From Phaeocystidibacter luteus (GTDB lineage: Bacteria > Bacteroidota > Bacteroidia > Flavobacteriales > Schleiferiaceae): a DNA stretch of 64,000 nucleotides. Positions 51,268 to 58,616 of this stretch are shown in pieces; positions within the stretch are counted from its first letter, which is position 1, and every line of letters begins with the position of its first letter. The notes beneath the pieces were generated by a model, which was given only the letters and a program-made list of their open reading frames with translations, did no database searches and had not been told where the DNA came from. Location: NCBI RefSeq assembly GCF_008933115.1, contig NZ_WBVO01000001.1:778671-842670 (forward strand), read 5' to 3'. The position numbers and the translations under genes are program-made.

Positions 51268-51569
51268 ATCGATCCTTGCGGCCGAAGGACGCCATACGCA
51301 TGCCGAAGGGCGGAGCGATCCCTTTGCCGACCGCAGGGAGGCACCTTTCCGCCGCCAGGCGGATTCCTTTCGACCGCCGCAGGCGTCGACCCTTTTGCCT
51401 CCGCACCAGCGGAGCGCAATCCTTATCCGCCGCCAGGCGGATTCTTTTGCCGACCGCAGGGAGGCATCCTTATCCGCCAGTAGGCGGATTCCTTTCGACC
51501 GCCGAAGGCGTCGACCCTTTTGCCTCCGCGCCAGCGGAGCGCAATCCTTTCCGCCGATAGGCGGATCCC
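51268..51569. repeat. Hairpin array D
   Basis: Order: GCGGCCGAAGGACGC, a short GCATGCCGAAGGGCGGAGC fusion unit, GCCGACCGCAGGGAGGC, TCCGCCGCCAGGCGGA, CGACCGCCGCAGGCGTCG, GCCTCCGCACCAGCGGAGC, TCCGCCGCCAGGCGGA, GCCGACCGCAGGGAGGC, TCCGCCAGTAGGCGGA, CGACCGCCGAAGGCGTCG, GCCTCCGCGCCAGCGGAGC, TCCGCCGATAGGCGGA. Two full rounds of the four-unit core are visible. It has the same orientation as B, C and E, and ends 11 nt before the next promoter box. The preceding 51216-51267 is a short degenerate tract. Confidence 0.8.
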
Positions 51570-51580
51570 ATTCCTTTCAC

Positions 51581-51588
51581 TACCTTTG
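51581..51588 (+). promoter_or_regulatory. -7 promoter box behind hairpin array D
   Basis: TACCTTTG, an exact match, 34 nt before ATG 51623; it places the start outside the array, against the longer frame at 51395. Confidence 0.6.
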
Positions 51589-51622
51589 CACTTTCTCAAG
51601 AGATCCAAAATTTTTCGCCATT

Positions 51623-51988
51623 ATGCTCACGAAATTCGTGGTGCTTTTTCTGTTCATCTTAGGCATCATCGGTTTGCTTGCGATTTACGTTGTGAAGGTG
51701 GGTATTCAACTACAACTCATACGTAGGGAGAACAAGAAGCCAGAAGGTCGAATTATTGACCTTTTCCTTTTCGACACCTCGAACCAAGCCGAAAGAAAAA
51801 TGAGATGGGAAGCATTATTGCGCTATCCTCTACTCTTTCCAATCGTAATTGAAGAGGATGAAAAACCCGAAATTCTAGCGCTCAAGCGAAAGATTAAACG
51901 CGCCAACATCGGCCTATACCTGCTCTTAATCGGGATGCTCTTATTGGTAACCTACACGGCTAAAGCCTTTCCAGAGGGATTGTTTTGA
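51623..51988 (+). CDS. Small membrane protein upstream of cca
   Basis: From ATG 51623 it has 121 residues with two membrane helices, one at the N-terminus (about 4-26, LTKFVVLFLFILGIIGLLAI...) and one at the C-terminus (about 97-115, IGLYLLLIGMLLLVTY). Between them is a charged cytosolic loop (RRENKKPEGRIIDLFLFDTS ...). No family recognised. Its stop overlaps the TTG start of cca (TTGA), so the two are co-translated. The frame upstream to 51395 is array sequence. Confidence 0.7.
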   Translation: MLTKFVVLFLFILGIIGLLAIYVVKVGIQLQLIRRENKKPEGRIIDLFLFDTSNQAERKMRWEALLRYPLLFPIVIEEDEKPEILALKRKIKRANIGLYLLLIGMLLLVTYTAKAFPEGLF

Positions 51989-53415
51989 ACACGGAGAAAA
52001 TTCAGACATACGTAAGCTCACCCATCTTTAAAACGATAGGTGAATGTGCCGACGAACTCGGTGTGTCGTGCTATGTAATCGGTGGATATGTGCGCGATAG
52101 ACTCCTCAACCGAGGAAAAGGTAAGGATCTCGACATTGTAGTTGTAGGTTCCGGCATCGAAGTAGCTAAGAAAGTAGCAAAAGCGCTTCCTGGGAAGAAT
52201 CCACTAAGCGTCTTTAAAAATTTCGGAACGGCACAAGTCAAGCACGGCGACCTGGAAATCGAATTTGTAGGTGCACGTAAGGAGAGTTATCGTTCAGATT
52301 CCAGAAAGCCGCTTGTAGAAGACGGCACACTGGAGGATGATCAGAACCGAAGAGATTTCACCATTAATGCGCTGGCCATAGGTCTATCCAAAGGTGAATT
52401 CGGTGAACTACTCGATCCGTTCAACGGAATTGAAGATCTAAAGAACGGTATCATTCGCACGCCTCTTGAACCGGAAATCACCTATTCGGATGATCCGCTC
52501 CGCATGATGCGTGCCGTTCGTTTCGCCACTCAACTCAATTTTGAAATTGAAGCTGAAAGCCTTGCAGCCATTGAGAAGAGCGCCAAAAGACTCAAGATAA
52601 TTAGTCAAGAGCGCATAATGGATGAGTTCAATAAGATTATGCTTGCGCCAAAGCCTAGCATTGGCCTCGCTCTTTTGCATAACACAAAGCTCCTCCATCA
52701 ATTCTTGCCAGAACTCATTTCGCTCAAAGGTGTTGAGGAGGTTGAAGGTCAGACCCACAAAGACAACTTTTGGCATACACTGGAAGTTGTAGATAATATC
52801 TCAAAGAATACGGAAAACCTGTGGGCGAGGTGGGCAGCACTGTTGCACGACATCGGTAAACCGAACACTAAGAAATTCATCAAAGGGACGGGTTGGACCT
52901 TCCACGGACATGAATTCTTGGGAAGCAAGATGGTTCCAAAACTCTTCAAGCGATTGAAGCTGCCGATGAACGACAAAATGAAGCTCGTTCAAAAATTGGT
53001 ACGCATGAGCTCACGTCCGACCGCTGTAGTCTCTGACGATGCGACGGATTCAGCCATTCGAAGACTGTTATTTGATGCAGGGGATGACATCGAGCTTCTG
53101 ATGATCTTGTGCGAAGCAGATATTACGACCAAGAACAATCGCAAAAAGAACCGATACCTCAAGAATTATCAGCTTGTACGCTCCAAATTGGTGGAGGTAG
53201 AAGAGAAAGATAGGATCCGAAACTGGCAACCACCGATTGATGGAGCAGAGATTATGTCGACGTTCGATCTGCCGCCAGGAAAAGAAATTGGAATGATCAA
53301 AAAAGCCATTCGCGAAGCGATTCTCGATGGAATCATTCCAAATGAATACGAAGCCGCTAAAGGCTACATGATAGAAAAGGGAACAGAACTTGGCTTGACG
53401 CCAAAAGCAGTATAA
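51985..53415 (+). CDS. cca: CCA-adding tRNA nucleotidyltransferase / poly(A) polymerase family, with HD domain
   Basis: Adds or repairs the 3' CCA end of tRNA. The 476 residues begin at TTG; no ATG precedes the catalytic core. The nucleotidyltransferase motif is VIGGYVRDRLLNRGKGKDLD (31-50), with catalytic Asp residues D48 and D50, followed by RRDFTINALAIGLSKGEFGEL and the neck domain DDPLRMMRAVRFATQLNF. The HD domain (about 250-350) carries HTLEVVDNI and the metal-binding HDIGKP. The length and HD domain match the long class II enzymes of Bacteroidota. It is coupled to the upstream membrane gene and followed 2 nt later by a pRiA4b-ORF3-like gene. Confidence 0.93.
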   Translation: MNTEKIQTYVSSPIFKTIGECADELGVSCYVIGGYVRDRLLNRGKGKDLDIVVVGSGIEVAKKVAKALPGKNPLSVFKNFGTAQVKHGDLEIEFVGARKESYRSDSRKPLVEDGTLEDDQNRRDFTINALAIGLSKGEFGELLDPFNGIEDLKNGIIRTPLEPEITYSDDPLRMMRAVRFATQLNFEIEAESLAAIEKSAKRLKIISQERIMDEFNKIMLAPKPSIGLALLHNTKLLHQFLPELISLKGVEEVEGQTHKDNFWHTLEVVDNISKNTENLWARWAALLHDIGKPNTKKFIKGTGWTFHGHEFLGSKMVPKLFKRLKLPMNDKMKLVQKLVRMSSRPTAVVSDDATDSAIRRLLFDAGDDIELLMILCEADITTKNNRKKNRYLKNYQLVRSKLVEVEEKDRIRNWQPPIDGAEIMSTFDLPPGKEIGMIKKAIREAILDGIIPNEYEAAKGYMIEKGTELGLTPKAV

Positions 53416-53417
53416 GT

Positions 53418-53951
53418 ATGACCGCAATCCACAAACTCAGAGTAATTCTCGATACTGAGGAGGACATTTTCAGAGATATCGACATCCTAGCAGACCAAAC
53501 CCTCTTGCAGCTCCACGAGGCTATTTTGGGTGCTTTTGGAATTGCAGATGGAGAAATGGCGAGTTACTATCATACCGATGAGGAATGGGCTCAAGGTGAG
53601 GAGATTCCAATGGTTGACATGGGCAATAATCCGGATGCTGCGGCCATGCATCAAATCCACGTAGAAGACCTTCTCGTTCGTTCTGGCGACCGTCTACTTT
53701 ATGTATACGATTACCTGAACATGTGGACGTTCTTCATCGAGTTCGTTCAAACGCTCGATCCAACAGAAGGCACTACGTATCCAACCGTATCTCTCTCGTA
53801 TGGCGATGCTCCCAAAGAGGCACCGTCTAAAGACTTTGGCGAGACTACCGGGTCAAAAAATAGCGGTCTCTTCGGCGGAGCCTTTGACGAAGAGGAAGGG
53901 GAAGATGAGTACGATGGCGACCTTCACGAAGGTGAGGGAATGTGGGATTAA
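53418..53951 (+). CDS. Plasmid pRiA4b ORF-3-like protein
   Basis: A 177-residue protein of the PF07929 type, also annotated as 'IS1096 element passenger TnpR family protein'. The N-terminus HKLRVILDTEEDIFRDIDIL, then QLHEAILGAFGIADG and the LLVRSGDRLLYVYDYLNMWTFFIEF segment are typical. The C-terminal part (about 130-177) is Gly/Glu/Asp rich and ends DLHEGEGMWD. Although the name refers to a mobile element, no transposase or inverted repeat is present, and this family is a normal chromosomal gene in Bacteroidota. It starts 2 nt after cca and overlaps the converging next gene by 4 nt at its end. Confidence 0.8.
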   Translation: MTAIHKLRVILDTEEDIFRDIDILADQTLLQLHEAILGAFGIADGEMASYYHTDEEWAQGEEIPMVDMGNNPDAAAMHQIHVEDLLVRSGDRLLYVYDYLNMWTFFIEFVQTLDPTEGTTYPTVSLSYGDAPKEAPSKDFGETTGSKNSGLFGGAFDEEEGEDEYDGDLHEGEGMWD

Positions 53952-54280
53952 ATCACCACTTCCCAAATTCGGTGAACCGGAATAGAGTTCCCTCCTTTTA
54001 ACACAATCTTCTTCTCGGTCTGTGCCCAGATTGTTGTGCTCGTTTTCTTAAGACCATTGTTGTCTTCAAAAACGATGTGCACCTTGTGCTTTTCCAAGTT
54101 ACCAAGACTCGTCGCACGATGGATTTTGCGGGCTCTTTGCTTGCGCTCCTCCTCGGTCAGCAGAACTTCTTCTACTGGGAATTTCATTGCTGGAATTAGC
54201 TCTTTTTCCACCAACTCTGCACGATCGTACACGCTGTCGTGCACACTCTGGGTCTTAACAACTTTGGAAATCTCACTCAT
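53948..54280 (-). CDS. Conserved hypothetical protein (110 residues)
   Basis: A soluble 110-residue protein: a helical, charged N-terminal half (DRAELVEKELIPAMKFPVEEVLLTEEER, RKIHRATSLGNLEKHKVHIVF) and a beta-rich C-terminal half (TSTTIWAQTEKKIVLKGGNSIPVHRIWEVVI). The pattern of a small beta-barrel with a W-A-x-T-E motif looks like uncharacterised Bacteroidota proteins of this length. It overlaps the converging pRiA4b-like gene by 4 nt. A TATCTTTT box lies about 27 nt before the start. Function unknown. Confidence 0.7.
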   Translation of the reverse strand: MSEISKVVKTQSVHDSVYDRAELVEKELIPAMKFPVEEVLLTEEERKQRARKIHRATSLGNLEKHKVHIVFEDNNGLKKTSTTIWAQTEKKIVLKGGNSIPVHRIWEVVI

Positions 54281-54362
54281 GATGCTCAGGAATTAGGGGT
54301 GATTTGAAAAGATAAGAATTTCCAGGGTCAATTACAATACAAGTGGGAGGGGGAATTGTTTA

Positions 54363-54798
54363 GGGAGCTTGGAGGGTTAGAGGTTCCGACTGCAAGGAGG
54401 AATCCCGAGAGGCGAAGCCGATTCGGGAGTTGGAGATTTAGAGGGCTGGAGGGTTAGAGGGTTAGAGGGTTAGACAGCAGGAGGTTCCGACGGCAAGGAG
54501 AAATCCCGAGAGGCGAAGCCGATGCAGGAGTTGGAGGTTCCGACGGCAAGGAGAAATCCCAGGAGGCGAAGCCAATTCGGGAGTTGGAGGTTCCGACTGC
54601 AAGGAGGAATCCCGAGAGGCGAAGCCGATTCGGGAGTTGGAGGTTCCGACTGCAAGGAGGAATCCCGAGAGGCGAAGCCGATTCGGGAGTTGGAGGGTTA
54701 GAGGGTTAGAGAGTTAGAGGGTTAGAGGGTTAGACAGCAGGAGGTTCCGACGGCAAGGAGAAATCCCGAGAGGCGAAGCCGATGCGGGAGTTGGACAG
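54363..54798. repeat. 53-bp tandem repeats and TTAGAGGG minisatellite (modules 3 and 4, copy E)
   Basis: Six copies of the 53-bp unit start at about 54383, 54483, 54536, 54589, 54643 and 54744; the middle four are tandem with a 53-54-bp period. Between copies 1-2 and 5-6 run blocks of TTAGAGGG units. Each copy contains TCCCGA...GGC-GAA-GCC...TCGGGA, which can fold into a bulged hairpin. The block is flanked at 54300-54362 by AT-rich DNA without features. ORFs such as 54470-54655 are repeat translations. Confidence 0.8.
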
Positions 54799-54952
54799 CA
54801 CAGTTAAGACTAATGGGCCACGGGCTGAAGCCACGTGGCATTCGGAGGAAACCTTTTTGGTACCACGGGCTAAAGCCCTGTGGTACTTGGATTCGCGTTG
54901 AACCCGAGGCTATATCTTATCTCGAATGGTTACGCCTATCTTGCCGAGGAAC
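54799..54952. repeat. Palindrome pair (module 2, copy E)
   Basis: GCCACGGGCTGAAGCCACGTGG near 54819 and the better GTACCACGGGCTAAAGCCCTGTGG near 54861, each a hairpin with an AAG or TAAA loop. The stretch then ends in GTTGAACCCGAGGCTAT text shared (reverse complement) with 15090-15125. Same position relative to the hairpin array as copies A and B. Confidence 0.7.
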
Positions 54953-55322
54953 GAGGCCTTATTGATCGCCAGAGGCGTCAATCCTTGCGGCCGAAGGACG
55001 CATTGCGAATGCCGAAGGCAGGCGCCTTATCCTCCGCCGAAGGCCGGAGCGACCCTTGTCCGCCGCTAAGCGGACCCTTATCCGCCGGTAAGCGGATCCT
55101 TTTGCCGACCGAAGGGAGGCTCCTTTCGACCGCCGCAGGCGTCGAACCTTTTGCCTCCGCGCCAGCGGAGCGCAATCCTTGCCGAGGCACGAGGCCTTAT
55201 CCTCCGCCGAAGGCCGGAGCGATTCCTTTGCCGACCGCAGGGAGGCATCCTTTCGACCGCCACAGGCGTCGAACCTTTACCGAGGCACGAGGTAACCTTT
55301 CCGCCGACAGGCGGATCCCCCC
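54953..55322. repeat. Hairpin array E
   Basis: Order: GCCGAGGAACGAGGC, GATCGCCAGAGGCGTC, GCGGCCGAAGGACGC, ATGCCGAAGGCAGGCGCC, CTCCGCCGAAGGCCGGAG, TCCGCCGCTAAGCGGA, TCCGCCGGTAAGCGGA, GCCGACCGAAGGGAGGC, CGACCGCCGCAGGCGTCG, GCCTCCGCGCCAGCGGAGC, then a second start with GCCGAGGCACGAGGC, CTCCGCCGAAGGCCGGAG, GCCGACCGCAGGGAGGC, CGACCGCCACAGGCGTCG, ACCGAGGCACGAGGT, TCCGCCGACAGGCGGA. The first nine units keep the order of array B. The following 55323-55444 is the likely leader of the vWA/plug gene; I see no exact -7 box there. Confidence 0.8.
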
Positions 55323-55444
55323 CAACCTTTCCCCCCACCCCCACGTCATTATACCAGAAGCACGCTCTTACCCGGGACTTTGAGCAAGGCTGCGATTAAC
55401 GTCGACTGAACAACGACGATTATCAATTTCAAAAGCCTTGTATT

Positions 55445-57616
55445 ATGAAACTCAAACTAGCAACCGCTACCACCATCTTGGTGCTGCTATTCTATGCCCC
55501 TTTTGCTCAGGCACAAACCCAACCAGGGGCACTTAAAGGTGTAATTACAGATAAAGCAACCGGCGAAACGATTCCCCAATCGCTAGTGGAACTTCAATCT
55601 ATCAATGACTCCAGTGTCTTACAGACTGCACTATCTGATTTCGATGGAAAATACTCTATGGCTCCCATTGTTCCAGGAACGTACAATGTTGTCTTCCGCA
55701 GAGATATCATCTATACAGAATTGAGATATGATTCCGTAGTTATTCTAGGAGGCCAGCATACTGTTCTAAATGCTGAAAGAGAAGCGGATAATTCAACTAT
55801 CGGCGAGGTGGTAATCATGTGGGAAAGACCGCTCGTTGAAGAAGGTCGTACCTCATCTTCACAGGTCATCACAAGTGAAGGTTATGAGTCATTAAGATCT
55901 CGCGATTTGGGGGCTGTTCTCACCGTATCTCCCGGTGTAATGCAGTCTGATGAAGACGCCGCCATAATCGCTCGCGGAACACGCAGCGATGCCAATCAAG
56001 TGTTTATCGACGGTGTGAAGGTTCGAGGCGGATCAAATGTACCACGTGAAGCTGTAGAATCGGTGGAAGTCATGACTACTGGAACTCCAGCTCAATATGG
56101 CGATGACCTCAACGGTATGCAAGAAGTGAATCAATACCTCAACAGATACCGCAGAGTGACTGTCAGGAGGGATAATCCAACTCCACCAACAATCCTCCCA
56201 ACTTCAAATCCGCACGATGTGCAGGATAGAGAAGAGTACAATTCCATACACATCAGCGAATTCATGTCGCCTCTTCAAGCACCACTTTCTACGTTCGGGA
56301 TGGACGTTGACAAAGCCTCGTACTTCAACGTACGCCGCATCATTGAACAATCTGGACAAGTGCCTGTAGATGCCGTTCGTCCAGAAGAGTTCATCAACAG
56401 TTTTAAATACGCATATCAAGAACCGGAAGAGGGACAGGTCTTCGATGTCACTACTGAGCTTTCAGTTTGCCCGTGGAACGCAGATCGCCGCATTCTGAGA
56501 ATTACTCTCAATACCGAGAGGGTCGAAAAAGAAGACCTCCCTCCTTCCAACTTAGTTTTTCTCATCGATGTTTCAGGCTCTATGCGAGGTGGTAATCGAC
56601 TTGGACTAATCCAAGAATCACTTTACATGCTCACAGAGAATCTGCGCGCCGAAGATCGAATCTCGATAGTAACCTATGCATCAGGAGTTAATACTCTTTT
56701 GACTTCAACCGCCGGCGATCAAACTGAAACCATAGAAACTGCTATTCGCTCATTGCAAGCTGGCGGCAGCACAAACGGTGCGGGTGGTATTGAACGTGCC
56801 TATGCCGAAGCATCGAAAGGATTCATCGAGGAAGGCTCCAACCGCGTGATTTTATGTACAGATGGCGACTTCAACGTGGGAATCTCAAGTCAAGATGAAT
56901 TGATAGATATGATCTCTGAAAAGCGAGAGTCAAACATTTTCTTGAGTGTAGTTGGAGTTGGACAAGGAAACTACCGGGAAGGAACGATGGAGCAACTCGC
57001 CAATAAGGGCAACGGAAACTTCAACTATTTCCACGACCTCTACAGTGCGAAAAAAGTGTTCATCGAAGAATTCTCCTCCACTCTTTTCACCGTTGCCAAG
57101 GATGCCAAAGTCCAGGTGGAGTTCAATCCTCTCAATGTAGCAGAATACAGACTCTTGGGTTATCAAAACCGCGTCATGCCAGATGAAGATTTCCACGACG
57201 ACACTAAGGATGGCGGAGAAGTAGGCATGGGCCACCAAGTTACCATGCTCTATGAAGTGGTACCGGGACAAGCCGAAGAGAGTGAATACAATCTGAAATA
57301 TCAGGAGCAAATCCCGTTGGAAATTCACGATGAAATCGCAACCATCTCTCTCCGATACAAGGAGCCCGAAGCAGAAACCAGTTCGCTTGCCATCTTCACA
57401 GTTTCCAACGCAGAAGTTGAAACCAGCCCCGATCAAAAGTTTGCATCCGCTGTTGCCGCATTCGCGGGGTACCTGCAGGGCGACGACAATATCGAAATGG
57501 AGCCAGAAGCCATCGTCCAGCTCGCTCGCGAGGGTCGCGGTGAAGACCTAAATGGCGACCGATCCGATTTCATTCAACTCGTACAACTATACAGAGAACT
57601 GCACGCCAATAGATAG
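55445..57616 (+). CDS. Exported fusion: carboxypeptidase-regulatory domain, TonB-receptor plug-like domain, vWA domain
   Basis: A 723-residue protein with signal peptide MKLKLATATTILVLLFYAPFAQA. Residues about 27-110 form a carboxypeptidase-regulatory-like beta sandwich (GVITDKATGETIPQSLVEL). Residues about 140-222 look like a TonB-dependent receptor plug (LGAVLTVSPGVMQ, ARGTRSDANQVFIDG, VESVEVMTTGTPAQYGD) without a following barrel. The rest is a YfbK/DUF3520-type module: SPLQAPLSTFGMDVDKASYF (about 275-294), then the vWA domain with the adhesion-site motif DVSGS (375-379) and LCTDGDFNVG (about 470). Orphan plugs joined to vWA occur in Bacteroidota and might be surface-associated; I infer no transport. 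A terminator follows. Confidence 0.85.
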   Translation: MKLKLATATTILVLLFYAPFAQAQTQPGALKGVITDKATGETIPQSLVELQSINDSSVLQTALSDFDGKYSMAPIVPGTYNVVFRRDIIYTELRYDSVVILGGQHTVLNAEREADNSTIGEVVIMWERPLVEEGRTSSSQVITSEGYESLRSRDLGAVLTVSPGVMQSDEDAAIIARGTRSDANQVFIDGVKVRGGSNVPREAVESVEVMTTGTPAQYGDDLNGMQEVNQYLNRYRRVTVRRDNPTPPTILPTSNPHDVQDREEYNSIHISEFMSPLQAPLSTFGMDVDKASYFNVRRIIEQSGQVPVDAVRPEEFINSFKYAYQEPEEGQVFDVTTELSVCPWNADRRILRITLNTERVEKEDLPPSNLVFLIDVSGSMRGGNRLGLIQESLYMLTENLRAEDRISIVTYASGVNTLLTSTAGDQTETIETAIRSLQAGGSTNGAGGIERAYAEASKGFIEEGSNRVILCTDGDFNVGISSQDELIDMISEKRESNIFLSVVGVGQGNYREGTMEQLANKGNGNFNYFHDLYSAKKVFIEEFSSTLFTVAKDAKVQVEFNPLNVAEYRLLGYQNRVMPDEDFHDDTKDGGEVGMGHQVTMLYEVVPGQAEESEYNLKYQEQIPLEIHDEIATISLRYKEPEAETSSLAIFTVSNAEVETSPDQKFASAVAAFAGYLQGDDNIEMEPEAIVQLAREGRGEDLNGDRSDFIQLVQLYRELHANR

Positions 57617-57641
57617 TTAAGGGTGAGTCGTGTAGTGTTTT

Positions 57642-57678
57642 CTCCCCATCCTTCTACTCTCGGGATGGGGAGTTTTTA
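57642..57678 (+). terminator. Intrinsic terminator behind the plug/vWA gene
   Basis: CTCCCCATCC (57642-57651), an 11-nt loop, GGATGGGGAG (57663-57672), then TTTTTATTTT. Confidence 0.88.
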
Positions 57679-57701
57679 TTTTGATTCCGACCTTTGCACG
57701 G

Positions 57702-58607
57702 ATGTCAACACCCACCGTCATAGCCGTTCTCGGTCCAACCGCATCCGGAAAAACCGAATGGTCAATCCGACTAGCCGAACATTTCGGTTGTCATATTTTG
57801 AGCTGTGACTCCCGCCAGTTCTACCGTGAGCTGAACATAGGGGTGGCTCGACCAACGCCAAATGAGTTGTCGAGAGCACCGCATCATTTCATAGCCGATC
57901 GCTCCATACAAACCCCATTGTCTGCCGGCGAATACGAGCGTGAAGCGCTAGAGTTGCTCGCTTCTCTTCACGCCGATAACCCGGTACAGATTGTCGTAGG
58001 AGGTTCTGGTCTGTTTGCCAAAGCGCTCTTCGAAGGATTTGATGACATGCCAGAAGTAGATCCCGCCATTCGAGAAGAACTCAATGCCATCGCAGCAAAT
58101 GAAGGTGTTGAACCTTTGGCCCAGCGCTTACAGGAACTTGACCCCATTCATGCGGTCAAAGTAGACTTACAAAACCCTCAACGGGTTATTCGAGCACTGG
58201 AAATTTGCATTCAAACGGGGAAGCCCTATTCAGAATTCCGCACAGGATTGAAGGCAGAGCGCCCATTCAAAATCATCAAGGTTGCGCCAGACTGGGAGCG
58301 AGAATTGCTGTACCAGAGAATTAACTCGCGCGTAGATATCATGGTGGAAGCCGGACTTGAAGCGGAGGCCCAATCTGTTTATGCATACCGAGAAACTACG
58401 GCACTTCAAACCGTAGGATATCGAGAGTGGTTTGATCATTTCGATGGAGCCATTTCAAGAGATGAAGCCATTGATAAAATCAAGCAAAACAGCCGAAACT
58501 ACGCGAAACGTCAGCTTACTTGGAACAGAAAAGAAAGTGGATTGCTGTTGTATAAGCCAGAAGAATATGACGTTATGCTAGATTCAATTCAACAGAAATT
58601 GGATTAA
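57702..58607 (+). CDS. miaA: tRNA dimethylallyltransferase
   Basis: Adds a dimethylallyl group to A37 of tRNAs that read UNN codons. From ATG 57702 it has 301 residues. Family motifs: the P-loop GPTASGKT (11-18), SCDSRQFYRELNIGVARP (about 34-51) with the catalytic Asp, and HHFIADRSI; later VVGGSGLFAKAL, QNPQRVIRALEI and the C-terminal YAKRQLTWNRKE. The frame reaches 57681 (TTG), but the GACCTTTG box at 57689-57696 lies inside that stretch, 5 nt before the ATG, which supports the shorter start and a nearly leaderless mRNA. It is followed by lpxK 9 nt later. Confidence 0.93.
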   Translation: MSTPTVIAVLGPTASGKTEWSIRLAEHFGCHILSCDSRQFYRELNIGVARPTPNELSRAPHHFIADRSIQTPLSAGEYEREALELLASLHADNPVQIVVGGSGLFAKALFEGFDDMPEVDPAIREELNAIAANEGVEPLAQRLQELDPIHAVKVDLQNPQRVIRALEICIQTGKPYSEFRTGLKAERPFKIIKVAPDWERELLYQRINSRVDIMVEAGLEAEAQSVYAYRETTALQTVGYREWFDHFDGAISRDEAIDKIKQNSRNYAKRQLTWNRKESGLLLYKPEEYDVMLDSIQQKLD

Positions 58608-58616
58608 TTTCACCGC

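Noticed and set aside
53418..53951. Mobile element suggested by the family name IS1096 passenger
   Set aside because: No transposase, terminal inverted repeats or target duplication; the gene is coupled to cca and common in chromosomes.
54383..54798. CRISPR array
   Set aside because: The 53-bp repeats are directly tandem or separated by a minisatellite, without unique 30-40-bp spacers, and no cas gene is in the window.
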